Source: Motiliproteus sediminis
GTDB lineage: Bacteria > Pseudomonadota > Gammaproteobacteria > Pseudomonadales > Balneatricaceae
Length of the DNA: 64,000 nt
Assembly (NCBI RefSeq): GCF_017912535.1
Contig: NZ_JAERQK010000002.1
Span: 1 to 64,000 of the forward strand
Direction: 5' to 3'
Within the stretch, counting starts at the first letter, position 1. Every line of letters starts with the position of its first letter. This document shows positions 1 to 7,941 of the stretch, piece by piece. The translations under genes and the position numbers were made by a program. Under the pieces are notes generated by a model that saw only the letters and a program-made list of their open reading frames with translations, was not told where the DNA came from and searched no databases.

Positions 1-78
1 AATCTCCTTTACCGGAATCCCGGCATCACCTTCTTTCAGGATGTTGATGATCTGTTCGTCAGTGAACCGCTTTTTCAT
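1..78 (-). mobile_element. IS3-family transposase OrfA, N-terminal part (cut by window edge)
   Basis: The complement of the first 78 bases encodes an open N-terminus starting MKKRFTDEQIINILKE and continuing off the left edge. This opening, a short basic start followed by the first helix of a helix-turn-helix, is characteristic of OrfA (the DNA-binding half) of IS3-family transposases. Only about 26 codons are in the window, so it cannot be told whether the element is intact. The start is the ATG whose complement is at 76-78. The family assignment rests on this short stretch only. Confidence 0.75.
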
Positions 79-86
79 ATCCGCTT

Positions 87-207
87 TCCTCTGCTAAAGC
101 GGACTTTACTAGATTCGGAATGGACCGAAAATCGGGGAGCAGGTCACTCTGCCTTACCGCTTTTCTTGTGCGTATTCCTCTGCAAAAGCGGACTTTACTG
201 ATTCAGG
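87..207. repeat. Two imperfect direct repeats next to the IS3-type element
   Basis: About 31 bases at 87-117 (core TGCTAAAGCGGACTTTACT) recur at 177-207 (core TGCAAAAGCGGACTTTACT) with a few differences. The first copy lies just upstream of the transposase start, where an IS3 terminal sequence would be expected. The second lies 90 bases further out. A duplicated element end, or the relic of an earlier insertion, would explain this. No further gene is visible between 79 and 302. Confidence 0.5.
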
Positions 208-302
208 CTGGGCTGGAAATCTAGGGGTTGGTCGGGTAGCGATTGATAGCGCGCTTCGGTCGTCGATTTGGATAGGTTGGGTGACAAGGCAGCGAGAGCT
301 TA

Positions 303-1307
303 ATGGATCCACTGACACAAGGCGCGCTCGGCGCAGCGCTGCCTCAATCGGTAGCCCCGAGGCGAGAGGTAGTGATCGCGACAGCCGGCGGCTTTTTGGC
401 CGGCATGGCTCCGGATCTGGATGTCTTCATTCGGTCCGCCACCGACCCGCTGTTATATTTTGAGTATCATCGACAGTTCACGCATTCCCTGATTTTTATA
501 CCGCTGGGCGGGTTGATCGTTGCCAGCCTGTTGTGGCTGCTAGGGCGGCGGTGGTGGACTATCGGCTTTGGGCGCTTGGTGCTGTTGTGTGCGCTTGGTT
601 ATGGTACGCACGGCCTGCTGGATGCAATGACCTCCTACGGAACACTATTGCTCTGGCCCTTTTCTGATCATCGTTTCGCCTTCAGTTTTGTCTCTGTATT
701 TGACCCCCTGGTTACGGTGCCGTTGGTTATCTTGGTGGCGGTTGGTTTATGGCGCCGGCAACCAGTCTTTGCGCGTTTAGGGCTGGTATGGGTTGCTGTC
801 TATCTATCCGTCGGCGCGATACAGCAGCAACGGGCGCTGAGTGTGGCAATGGATCTCGCCGATGAACGGGGCCATCAACCTTTGCGGATGATCGCGAAAC
901 CGACTTTCGGAAATCAGCTTGTCTGGAAAACGATTTATGAAACGAGGGACGCCTATTATGTTGACGCCGTGCGTACGGGATTGAACGTGATGGTCTACGA
1001 GGGGAACTCTGCACGACGGTTGACCCCTGATTCGATTCCGACTTGGTTGGATACTGATAGCCAACAAGCCAAAGATCTGGCTCGGTTCAGCAAGTTCAGT
1101 AACGGCTTCCTTGCGATCACCCCCTATGATCCTTTGTGGATCATCGACGTACGTTACTCTATGGTGCCTAACCGGGCAGATGGCATCTGGTCTGTGCGCC
1201 TCAACCCCGATGCCGGTCCTGACGACCATATCATCACCGATGCGGTCAGGTCCGACCCTCGACAGGGCATGGCCATTCTTTGGTCAATGATTAAGGGGAC
1301 ATATTGA
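303..1307 (+). CDS. Membrane-bound DUF457/YdjM-type putative metal-dependent hydrolase
   Basis: This 334-residue integral membrane protein opens with MDPLTQGALGAAL, typical of the DUF457 (YbcI/YdjM) family. Likely metal ligands are visible: PDLD at residues 37-40, HRQFTHS at about 56-62, and a later HGLLDAMTSYGT with His and Asp. Four to five hydrophobic segments fill the first 185 residues; the C-terminal 150 residues are soluble and probably extracytoplasmic. The family is annotated as membrane-bound metal-dependent hydrolases, but the substrate is generally unknown; in E. coli YdjM is an SOS-induced gene. It stands alone between the IS end and a radical SAM gene. A purine-rich GAGAG precedes the ATG at 303. 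Confidence 0.8.
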   Translation: MDPLTQGALGAALPQSVAPRREVVIATAGGFLAGMAPDLDVFIRSATDPLLYFEYHRQFTHSLIFIPLGGLIVASLLWLLGRRWWTIGFGRLVLLCALGYGTHGLLDAMTSYGTLLLWPFSDHRFAFSFVSVFDPLVTVPLVILVAVGLWRRQPVFARLGLVWVAVYLSVGAIQQQRALSVAMDLADERGHQPLRMIAKPTFGNQLVWKTIYETRDAYYVDAVRTGLNVMVYEGNSARRLTPDSIPTWLDTDSQQAKDLARFSKFSNGFLAITPYDPLWIIDVRYSMVPNRADGIWSVRLNPDAGPDDHIITDAVRSDPRQGMAILWSMIKGTY

Positions 1308-1469
1308 TTCGACAGCGTCAAATCCTGTCGGCGAGGTCAGCTATAGGCTCCGCTGCCATGGATCGAAGTAACAAGCGCAAAACCACAGACGCTCCAGCCT
1401 GTTTATGTCCGCTTGCCAGAGCGGTGACTCGCTGCCAATAATCTGCCTACCAGACCCGCGGAGCCGACC

Positions 1470-2366
1470 ATGCACTATTTACCCCTCAACTATATCGAGC
1501 CGGTGTTCCGGCCGCCGAGCGAAGCGCGCTCACTGATCCTGCAGGTAACCAACGGTTGCAGCTACAACGCCTGCACCTTTTGCGATATGTACACCGCGCC
1601 GCAGAAGAAGTTTCGGGCCAAGGCAGCGGCGGAGATAGAGGCCGATATTGATCGGGTAGCGGGGCTGATTCCGGGCGTGGAGCGGGTGTTTCTCGCTGAT
1701 GGTGATGCCATGGCGCTGTCGGTGCGGCGGCTGGAACAGACCCTTACGGCCATCCACCAAAAGCTGCCCGCGGTGCGCCGGGTATCGGCCTATTGTTTGC
1801 CACGCAACGTGAGCAAGAAGAGTGTTGAGGAGCTGACCCGGCTGCGCGAGCTGGGCCTGGGTATCGTCTATGTGGGGATTGAGTCGGGCGACGACACCGT
1901 GCTGGCCGGGGTGCGCAAGGGTGAGACCTACCAAAGCTCGCTGGAGGCGTTACAGAAGTTGAAGGCCGCCGGGATCAAGACATCAGTCATGGTGCTGACC
2001 GGTTTGGGGGGCACCCGTTTCTGGCAGCAGCACGCGATCAACTCGGCCAGACTCTGCTCAGCGGCCCAGCCGGACTATCTGTCGACGCTGGTACTGTCGC
2101 TGCCAAACGGCGATGCCCGGCTACGAGAGGGTTACGGTGGTGAGTTTAAGCTGCCCGATCAGGCGGGGCTGCTGGCGGAGATGGCGCTGTTTCTGCGTCA
2201 TCTGGAGCTCGACAGGACCGTATTTCGGAGCGATCACGCGTCCAACTATCTGGTGCTGAAAGGCATGCTCGGGCGCGACAAGGAGCGTTTGCTGGCCCAG
2301 GTGGAGGCCGCCATCAATGACCCGGATGGAAGTCGCTTGCGCCCGGAATGGGCCCGTGGCTTCTAG
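1470..2366 (+). CDS. Radical SAM protein with CX4CX2C cluster motif
   Basis: A 298-residue protein with the iron-sulfur motif NGCSYNACTFCDMY at residues 28-41, followed by the glycine-rich and acidic segments of a radical SAM TIM barrel (VFLADGDAM; YVGIESGDD). Cysteines 30, 35 and 38 are spaced CX4CX2C, one residue longer than the canonical CX3CX2C; a family of stand-alone radical SAM enzymes with a GCSYN motif carries this spacing. It should bind a 4Fe-4S cluster and S-adenosylmethionine in the cytoplasm. The reaction is not known. It is preceded by a GGAG-like ribosome site and appears monocistronic, ending 22 bases from a convergent small gene. Confidence 0.85.
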   Translation: MHYLPLNYIEPVFRPPSEARSLILQVTNGCSYNACTFCDMYTAPQKKFRAKAAAEIEADIDRVAGLIPGVERVFLADGDAMALSVRRLEQTLTAIHQKLPAVRRVSAYCLPRNVSKKSVEELTRLRELGLGIVYVGIESGDDTVLAGVRKGETYQSSLEALQKLKAAGIKTSVMVLTGLGGTRFWQQHAINSARLCSAAQPDYLSTLVLSLPNGDARLREGYGGEFKLPDQAGLLAEMALFLRHLELDRTVFRSDHASNYLVLKGMLGRDKERLLAQVEAAINDPDGSRLRPEWARGF

Positions 2367-2387
2367 GCTCGTGGCGGCGGTTTCAGC

Positions 2388-2660
2388 TCAACCGACGACC
2401 CGCTGCTGCTCATAGCTCTTGAGCAATCGGTCCGCTTTTTTGAAAAACTGCGACAACGCCTGTTTGCTCTCGCCCGTTTCCAGATAGGTGTTGTGGAATC
2501 CGATCGAAATACGGACTCCGTTTGAACGAAACTCCAGCTGATAACCGTCAGCATCACTGCTGACCGTAATCCCCTGCAGGGCTTTCCCCTCGGACGTTGG
2601 CTGACCGTGACGCGTGATAATTTCGAACAGCTTCAGAAGTGAATAAACCTTTGCGTTCAT
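2388..2660 (-). CDS. Small hypothetical protein, 90 aa
   Basis: A 90-residue protein on the complement strand, starting MNAKVYSLLKLFEIITRHG and ending in a charged helical region (QFFKKADRLLKSYEQQ). A purine-rich GGGAGCAGGGG lies upstream of the ATG. No signal peptide, membrane segment or known motif is visible; the middle looks like a beta-rich section and the end like a helix. I do not recognise the family. The call rests on the ribosome site, balanced composition and its fit between neighbours, with a convergent end 22 bases from the radical SAM gene. Confidence 0.6.
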   Translation of the reverse strand: MNAKVYSLLKLFEIITRHGQPTSEGKALQGITVSSDADGYQLEFRSNGVRISIGFHNTYLETGESKQALSQFFKKADRLLKSYEQQRVVG

Positions 2661-2855
2661 GTTGAAACCCCTGCTCCCGGTTGTGCTGTTGTTTGGCTAT
2701 TTCTTTGACTACGCAGGCGGACAGTTATCAGTTCACAGGATTTGGCAAAGGGCAGATGCGGCGGGTGAGAGCCAAAAAGGCCTCCACAAGGAGGTTGAAC
2801 TATCCTGAGCGTGACCGCCAACGGCTGTTGTCGGTATCACACCGGAGCTCTGTTG

Positions 2856-3296
2856 ATGTACCTGACCCTTGCCGAAGCGCTGTCGTTTCATAACAGCCAA
2901 TTGGATACCTACTACTCGCTGTGGGTTTTTTTCTTTACCGCCAGTATCGGCATCGTCGGCTTTTTCTATGGCAGCAGCCAAGTGCGCGAGAGCCTGCTGG
3001 CCAAAGCATCAGCGACGGTAATCTATCTGGCCCTGGTGATCGGCAATCATCATGCGATCACGTCGACTAACAACCTGTTAAATGAGCTAAAGACCAACAT
3101 TCAGCTCACATCGAAACACCCCCAGCAGGAAGGTGTTGAAGTATCAGCGGCGGTGAAGCTTTTGCAGGACAACAGCCTGGATGTTCCAAGTCGGGTGGCG
3201 GCCTTGATTGGTGACGGTTTTTATCTCTTTCTGGTGCTGTTCGTTATCGGTGGTATCTGGTGCTCAAGCATGGTGGTTCGAACAGCGGAGAGTTGA
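2856..3296 (+). CDS. Small integral membrane protein of unknown function
   Basis: A 146-residue protein beginning MYLTLAEALSFHNSQLD, with three predicted membrane segments: about residues 17-36, 48-64 and 118-140. A polar stretch of roughly 50 residues between the second and third segments would lie on one side of the membrane. The ATG at 2856 is preferred to an upstream GTG at 2811 because GGAG sits nine bases before it. No family is recognised. It faces fabI tail to tail, with the fabI terminator between them. Confidence 0.6.
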   Translation: MYLTLAEALSFHNSQLDTYYSLWVFFFTASIGIVGFFYGSSQVRESLLAKASATVIYLALVIGNHHAITSTNNLLNELKTNIQLTSKHPQQEGVEVSAAVKLLQDNSLDVPSRVAALIGDGFYLFLVLFVIGGIWCSSMVVRTAES

Positions 3297-3324
3297 GTAC
3301 CGCGACGCCATTCAAAGCGTGCAT

Positions 3325-3358
3325 AAAAAAGCCCCCGGTCCTATTCGGACCGAGGGCT
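3325..3358 (-). terminator. Rho-independent terminator of fabI
   Basis: On the complement strand an imperfect hairpin with the arm CGGTCC/GGACCG and loop GAATA, extended by AGCCC/GGGCT, is followed by a run of six T. It lies 26 bases after the fabI stop. Confidence 0.85.
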
Positions 3359-3383
3359 GCTTAGCTCGCGCGGGTGGCCGAGA

Positions 3384-4154
3384 TTAACCGGAGATGCAGA
3401 CCCCGTGGTCAACGTAATGCACGGTGCCGGTAACGCCGCGGGACAGGTCGCTGAGGTAGTACAGCGCCGCGCCGCCAACCTCGTCAATGGTCGGTAGCCG
3501 GCCGTCACAGGAGACCTCTTCGTTGTGCTTGAGCATGGCGTCAAAGTCCTTGATGCCGCTGGCGGCACGGGTAGGAATAGTCCCCGGTGAGATGCAGTTG
3601 ACGCGGATATGGTCCGGTCCCAGGTCGCGGGCCAGATAACGGGTCGAGGCTTCCAGTGCCGCTTTGGCAACCCCCATTACGTTGTAGTCTTCCACCGCCA
3701 TGGCGCTGCCCAGGTAGGAGAAGTTGATCAGGCTGCCGCCCTCGCTCATCAGCGGGCGCGCAAGGCCGGCCATTTCGATGAAGGAGTAGCAGGATACATC
3801 CATCGCCTGCAGGAAGCCTTCACGGGAACACTGGGAGATCGGCGCATGCAGGTCTTCCAGCGGGCAAAAGGCGATGGAGTGAACCATGCCGTGAAGCACA
3901 CCCCAGGTTTCCTTGATGGTGGAAAACACTGCGGCCAGTTCGCCCGGCTGGCTGACGTCGAGGGGCAGCAGCAGTTCGGCGTCCAGCTCCTTGGCCAGCG
4001 GCTCGACAAAGCGCTTGGCCTTCTCGTTCAGATAGGTGATGCACAGTTCGGCACCTTGCGCTTTCAGTTGCTTGGCGCAGCCATAAGCGATGCTATGTTC
4101 GTTGGCGATACCGACGATCAGAATCTTTTTGCCTTGCATCAATGGGGTAGTCAT
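3384..4154 (-). CDS. fabI: Enoyl-[acyl-carrier-protein] reductase, FabI type
   Basis: A 256-residue short-chain dehydrogenase-fold protein that reduces enoyl-ACP with NAD(P)H in the last step of each fatty-acid elongation cycle, in the cytoplasm. FabI marks are the cofactor loop IVGIANEHSIAYG and the catalytic tyrosines and lysine in YLGSAMAVEDYNVMGVAK, with the 10 and 7 residue spacings typical of FabI rather than classical SDRs. The ATG at 4154 has an AGGAC site at proper distance; an ATG at 4175 would add seven residues. Its promoter region carries the same dyad and spacing as that of pta-ackA, so the three genes are probably co-regulated although separated by two genes on the other strand. 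It may be a second, conditional FabI rather than the housekeeping one. Confidence 0.93.
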   Translation of the reverse strand: MTTPLMQGKKILIVGIANEHSIAYGCAKQLKAQGAELCITYLNEKAKRFVEPLAKELDAELLLPLDVSQPGELAAVFSTIKETWGVLHGMVHSIAFCPLEDLHAPISQCSREGFLQAMDVSCYSFIEMAGLARPLMSEGGSLINFSYLGSAMAVEDYNVMGVAKAALEASTRYLARDLGPDHIRVNCISPGTIPTRAASGIKDFDAMLKHNEEVSCDGRLPTIDEVGGAALYYLSDLSRGVTGTVHYVDHGVCISG

Positions 4155-4210
4155 AAACAGGGTCCTGTAACTCATAGACTAAAGCATGGTGCCGCATGAC
4201 GGCGATGTGC

Positions 4211-4262
4211 GGATCATAGCAACCAAATGTTGCAACGCAACGATAAGTGCAACCTTTGTTGC
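4211..4262 (-). promoter_or_regulatory. fabI promoter with overlapping dyad operator
   Basis: On the complement strand TTGCGT, a 16-base spacer and TATGAT form a sigma70-type promoter. The -35 box is part of the dyad GTTGC-N3-GCAAC (4229-4241). A second inverted pair with the same arms, GCAAC-N4-GTTGC, lies at 4249-4262. The same promoter plus dyad stands before pta at 7321-7351, at the same distance from the start codon (about 75 bases). A repressor covering the -35 box is the simplest reading. TGC-rich dyads of this kind resemble operators of the polyhydroxyalkanoate regulator PhaR, but that identity is a guess. Confidence 0.65.
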
Positions 4263-4374
4263 TTAAGGTCAATTTCAGCGGGGCTGGGTGCCGCTTTGCA
4301 CAACGTTGGTGCAGAGACTGGTTGTAGCGAGCCGGTCTGGCTTACACTGAGGGCCGGTTTAACGGAGAAAGAAC

Positions 4375-4722
4375 ATGCGATACCTGTTACTGACGGTGGC
4401 TACCCTGCTGATGCCGGCGGCCCATGCGGGACAAGCGCCGACGTTTGACAACGCGATCAAGCCGATCATGGAGAAGCACTGCGTGTCATGCCATTCCGGC
4501 TGGTTCCCGAAAAGCGGCCTGCGCCTGGATACACGCGAGAACATCCTTGAAGGCGGCAAACAAGGGCGGGCGGTGATACCGGGCAAGCCCGAAAAAGGCT
4601 GGCTGGTAAACATGATCCAGCCGCAGGGCGGTAACCCCAGTAAAATGCCGCCGGGCCCGGTGCAGCTGACACCGCAGGAGATCACTACCATCAAGCGCTG
4701 GATTGCCGCGGGAGCGCGCTGA
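4375..4722 (+). CDS. Periplasmic monohaem c-type cytochrome (PSCyt1-like)
   Basis: A 115-residue secreted protein with a signal peptide (MRYLLLTVATLLMPAAHA) and one haem c motif, CVSCH, at residues 36-40. The sequence after it (SGLRLDTRENILEGG and later NPSKMPPG, with Met as a probable distal ligand) matches the planctomycete-type cytochrome C domain found as a small stand-alone protein in many proteobacteria. It should carry electrons in the periplasm. GGAGA precedes the ATG. The next gene begins three bases after its stop, so they form a pair. Partner and pathway are unknown. Confidence 0.85.
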   Translation: MRYLLLTVATLLMPAAHAGQAPTFDNAIKPIMEKHCVSCHSGWFPKSGLRLDTRENILEGGKQGRAVIPGKPEKGWLVNMIQPQGGNPSKMPPGPVQLTPQEITTIKRWIAAGAR

Positions 4723-4725
4723 AGC

Positions 4726-5067
4726 ATGCCTCCGCGCCAGCTGGCACGTTCACTGAAAGCGGAGTTACGGCCTCCGGCCGGGGCGGCGGATAACGGAGGC
4801 CGCGGCAAGCTGGAGAGCAAGGGCTACAGCGATGGCCGACAGCGACTGGAGATCCAGCTGACGGGACTGGCCGTGGTGGGCGAGGCGCACACGGTGATTA
4901 CTGTGGCCGGGCGTGAACTAGCCCAGCTGCCGGTGACGCGGGGTGAGGTACGCTTTGATCACTCGGCCCCCACCCCGGAACAGATGCCACAGTTCAGCCC
5001 CGGTGACCGCGTGGAGGTAAAGATCAGCGGACTGCTGCTGTTGATCGGTGTAATACACGCAGGCTGA
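4726..5067 (+). CDS. Hypothetical protein paired with the monohaem cytochrome
   Basis: A 113-residue protein beginning MPPRQLARSLKAELRPPAG and ending with a hydrophobic segment, GLLLLIGVIHAG. The centre (RQRLEIQLTGLAVVGEAHTV and following) looks like an all-beta domain. There is no haem motif and no clear signal peptide. Only three bases separate it from the cytochrome stop, and a bidirectional terminator follows, so it is probably translated from the same message. The function is unknown. Confidence 0.6.
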   Translation: MPPRQLARSLKAELRPPAGAADNGGRGKLESKGYSDGRQRLEIQLTGLAVVGEAHTVITVAGRELAQLPVTRGEVRFDHSAPTPEQMPQFSPGDRVEVKISGLLLLIGVIHAG

Positions 5068-5090
5068 CTCATTGGCCGCAAAGCAATACC

Positions 5091-5125
5091 AAAAAGCCCC
5101 GCGGGCAGAGCCGGCGGGGCTTTTT
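5091..5125. terminator. Bidirectional terminator between the cytochrome pair and ackA
   Basis: AAAAAGCCCCGC, a short loop, and GCGGGGCTTTTT form a strong GC-rich stem flanked by A on the left and T on the right, so it can end transcription from both sides: the rightward cytochrome pair and the leftward pta-ackA operon. Confidence 0.9.
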
Positions 5126-5142
5126 ATCGCCTTGCAGCAGGA

Positions 5143-6321
5143 CTAGGCGAGCATTTCGCGGCCGTGCAGGGCCAGCATCGCCTCTTCATCGGTCGGGATC
5201 ACACGTACCCTGATGCGACTGCCCGGAGTGCTGATAATGGCGGCGTTGGCGGCATTGGCCTCGGCGTCAATCTCAACCCCCAGCCAGGCACTGCGGGCGC
5301 AGATGGCGGCACGAATCGCCGCGCTGTTCTCACCCACACCACCGGTAAACACGATCTGATCCAGCCCCTGCAACGCGGCTGACAGACTGCCGATCTCGCG
5401 CGCAGCGCGGTAGGTGAACAGGTCCACCGCTTCCTTGGCCTCCGGCTTGTCGCTTGACAGCAGCTCCTGCATGTCACTGCTGATACCGGATACGCCCAGC
5501 CAGCCACTCTCCTTGTAGAGCAGGGTTTCCAACTGGTCGGCATCCATACCGTGGTGGCGCATCAGGTAGAGCAGCACGCCGGGATCGATGGAACCGGTGC
5601 GGCTGCCCATGGGCAGACCTTCAACGGCAGTAAAGCCCATGGTCGAGGTGACACTCTTGCCATGATTGATGGCACACATGCTGGCGCCGGCGCCCAGATG
5701 GGCAACGATAGTACGACACTGGCCCGCGTGCTCTTTATCCAGCTGGCGCTGGATAAACTCGTAGGAAAGCCCGTGGAAGCCATAGCGGCGCACGCCCTCA
5801 TCGGTGTATTTGCGCGGCAGGGCAAACTGCTGTGCCTCTTTTGGCTGCCCGACGTGGAACATGGTGTCAAAGCAGGCAACTTGCGGCACCTCCGGCAGCA
5901 GGTTGTGGCAGGCTTCGATCAGACAGAGATTGTAGGGCTGGTGCAGCGGAGCCAGCGGCACAAAAGCGCGCAGCTGCTCCAGCAAGTCGTCGTTGATGAC
6001 GATGGGGTCGCTGAACTGCTCGCCGCCATGCACCACCCGGTGGCTGATGCCACTGATATCGGGCGCGTCGGGCTGCTGCCGCAGCCAGCTGAATACCAGA
6101 TCCAGACAAGCCTGATGACGCCCTTCGCGCGGAATGGCCGCAAAGTCCGGGGTCAGTTCGGCCAACAGTTGGCCGCTGGCATCACTGATTTTGGCGCGCG
6201 CCTCACCCAGGATATTGGCCAGCTTGAAGCTGTAACGCAGCCGGGCATCGCCGTTGCTGAGGGTAAACAAGGCACACTTAAGGCTGGAGGAGCCGCCGTT
6301 AACGGTGAGAATACTGCTCAT
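5143..6321 (-). CDS. ackA: Acetate kinase
   Basis: A 392-residue cytoplasmic kinase of the ASKHA fold, the normal length for acetate kinase. It interconverts acetyl phosphate plus ADP with acetate plus ATP. Visible family motifs are VNGGSSSLKCALF at the N-terminus (first phosphate loop), HLGAGASMCAI in the middle, RTGSIDPGVLLYLM, and FTGGVGENSAAIR near the C-terminus. The start overlaps the pta stop by one base (TAATG), so the two are translationally coupled. With pta it makes or consumes acetyl (or another short acyl) phosphate, linking acyl-CoA to substrate-level ATP formation. Confidence 0.95.
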   Translation of the reverse strand: MSSILTVNGGSSSLKCALFTLSNGDARLRYSFKLANILGEARAKISDASGQLLAELTPDFAAIPREGRHQACLDLVFSWLRQQPDAPDISGISHRVVHGGEQFSDPIVINDDLLEQLRAFVPLAPLHQPYNLCLIEACHNLLPEVPQVACFDTMFHVGQPKEAQQFALPRKYTDEGVRRYGFHGLSYEFIQRQLDKEHAGQCRTIVAHLGAGASMCAINHGKSVTSTMGFTAVEGLPMGSRTGSIDPGVLLYLMRHHGMDADQLETLLYKESGWLGVSGISSDMQELLSSDKPEAKEAVDLFTYRAAREIGSLSAALQGLDQIVFTGGVGENSAAIRAAICARSAWLGVEIDAEANAANAAIISTPGSRIRVRVIPTDEEAMLALHGREMLA

Positions 6322-7265
6322 TACAGACCCTTCTTCGGATTGTGGGCGACTTGCAACGCGGCCAGCGCGCAGGACGCCAGCCGACCCAGGGTTTTTTCCG
6401 CCCGGCTGGTCAGTACGATCGGCACCCGTGCGCCCAGTACCACCCCGGCGGATTTGGCGTCGGCAAGGTAGATCAGCTGCTTGGCGATCATGTTGGCCGC
6501 TTCCAGATCGGGGGCCAGCAGGATGTCGGCATCACCGGACACCGGCGAGTTGATATGTTTGTCTTGCGCCGCTTCCAGTGAGATGGCGTTGTCAAACGCC
6601 AGCGGGCCATCGAGAATGCCCCCTTCAATCTGACCACGGTCAGCCATTTTACACAGTGCGGCGGCGTCGATGGTGCTCATCATGCTGGGCTTCACTTTTT
6701 CCACCGCCGCCAGAATAGCCACTTTGGGGGCTGCGATGCCGATGGCATGGGCGAAGTAGATAGCGTTCTGGACGATATCCCGTTTGACGCTGAGGTCAGG
6801 CACGATATTGATCGCGGCATCGGTGATCATCAGCGGCTTGTGATAGTTGGGCACGTCGAGCATAAACATATGGCTCAGGCGGCGTTCGGTGCGCACTCCC
6901 TTGGTTTTGTGCACCACCGCAGAGAGCATCTCGTCGGTAGAGATTCCGCCTTTCATCAGGATGTCGACCTCGCACAGACGCGCCAGATCCACCGCTTTTT
7001 CGGCGGACTCATGACTGTGGGCGGTATCGATAATTTCGAACGCGCTGATATCCAGCTGCGCCTCATCGGCGGCGGCGTGAATCTTGGCGGCGGGGCCGAC
7101 CAGCACCGGTTCGATAATGTTGTGATGCGCCGCCTCAACCGCACCCAGCAGACTGTTTTTGTCCACCGGGTGGATCACCGCGGTGCGGATCCTCGGGGTC
7201 TTGGTGGCTTGCTCGATAAAAAACTCCAGCTGGTTGTGGGCCGGCGGGGGCGTGTTGATAACCAT
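6321..7265 (-). CDS. pta: Phosphate acetyl/butyryltransferase (short PTA_PTB form)
   Basis: A 314-residue protein of the phosphate acyltransferase family, containing only the catalytic domain and lacking the long regulatory N-terminus of E. coli Pta. It exchanges CoA and phosphate on a short acyl group. Recognisable family stretches are DILMKGGISTDEML, MLDVPNYHKPLMITDAAIN and a C-terminal GVVLGARVPIVLTSRA. The short form can be phosphotransacetylase or phosphotransbutyrylase; pairing with ackA favours acetyl. It is the first gene of a two-gene leftward operon with a fabI-like promoter. Operons joining pta, ackA and a fabI paralogue are known in other proteobacteria, where a link to polyhydroxybutyrate or phosphate stress has been proposed. 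Confidence 0.88.
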   Translation of the reverse strand: MVINTPPPAHNQLEFFIEQATKTPRIRTAVIHPVDKNSLLGAVEAAHHNIIEPVLVGPAAKIHAAADEAQLDISAFEIIDTAHSHESAEKAVDLARLCEVDILMKGGISTDEMLSAVVHKTKGVRTERRLSHMFMLDVPNYHKPLMITDAAINIVPDLSVKRDIVQNAIYFAHAIGIAAPKVAILAAVEKVKPSMMSTIDAAALCKMADRGQIEGGILDGPLAFDNAISLEAAQDKHINSPVSGDADILLAPDLEAANMIAKQLIYLADAKSAGVVLGARVPIVLTSRAEKTLGRLASCALAALQVAHNPKKGL

Positions 7266-7320
7266 GATGACACCTGTAACGGTCGGTAAATCGGGTGTAC
7301 GCCGGTGCGTACGGATGAGC

Positions 7321-7351
7321 GGATCATAACAAGGGAATGTTGCAGCGCAAC
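7321..7351 (-). promoter_or_regulatory. pta-ackA promoter with dyad operator matching that of fabI
   Basis: On the complement strand TTGCGC, a 16-base spacer and TATGAT. The dyad GTTGC-N3-GCAAC at 7339-7351 covers the -35 box. About 30 of 40 positions equal the fabI promoter, including the flanks CTTA upstream and ATCCGC after the -10 box. Distance to the start codon is about 75 bases in both. Confidence 0.65.
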
Positions 7352-7431
7352 GTTAAGCGTAGCAGAGCTTGAGCAGGATCAAGGTTCGCGCGGGGCAGCG
7401 CACCGCCGGCGGTCACCGGCGGTGCGGAAGA

Positions 7432-7800
7432 TCAGCCAATGGCCGTTTTCAGGGTTGAGCTGTAGGGTGGCCAGCCCATCGCCTTGCCACCCAGCAGATG
7501 AAGGTGAATATGGTACACCGTCTGGCCGCCATGCTCGTTGCAGTTCATCACCGTGCGGTAACCACTGTCAGCAAAGCCGAGCTCGCGGGCCAGCTTGGCC
7601 GCCGTTACCGACAGCAGCCCCACGGTGGCAGCATCCGCATCGCTGAGGTCGTTGAGGGTGGCGATGTGCTGTTTGGGGATCACCAGCAGGTGGTTCGGGG
7701 CCTGCGGGTTGATGTCGCGGAATGCGAGCACGGCGTCATCTTCGTAGACGATGTCGGCAGGAATCTCCTTGTCGACGATCTTGCAGAACAGGCAACTCAT
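7432..7800 (-). CDS. hinT: HIT family protein (HinT-like purine nucleoside phosphoramidase)
   Basis: A 122-residue histidine-triad hydrolase. The catalytic motif HIHLHLLGG is close to the C-terminus, and the opening CLFCKIVDKEIPADIVYEDD with AFRDINPQAPNHLLVIP is the HinT signature, including the CXXC zinc pair. HinT proteins hydrolyse AMP-lysine type phosphoramidates in the cytoplasm. A TATGAT box lies upstream at about 7835. Length is normal. It is a single gene with no obvious operon partner. Confidence 0.92.
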   Translation of the reverse strand: MSCLFCKIVDKEIPADIVYEDDAVLAFRDINPQAPNHLLVIPKQHIATLNDLSDADAATVGLLSVTAAKLARELGFADSGYRTVMNCNEHGGQTVYHIHLHLLGGKAMGWPPYSSTLKTAIG

Positions 7801-7941
7801 AAGCGTCTCCTTGCAAACGGGTATGGCGCATCATAGCCAGCGTGAGTCGGCTTGGCCAGTCTGCCGCCGCCGCTTGACCTGTCTACCATAGACAGGCTCA
7901 GGATGATCACCTCCAACACCTATAACGGGAGTAAAACGACG

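Noticed and set aside
2681-2893. Rightward 70-codon frame before the small membrane protein gene
   Set aside because: Overlaps the better supported gene starting at 2856 and has no motif or ribosome site.
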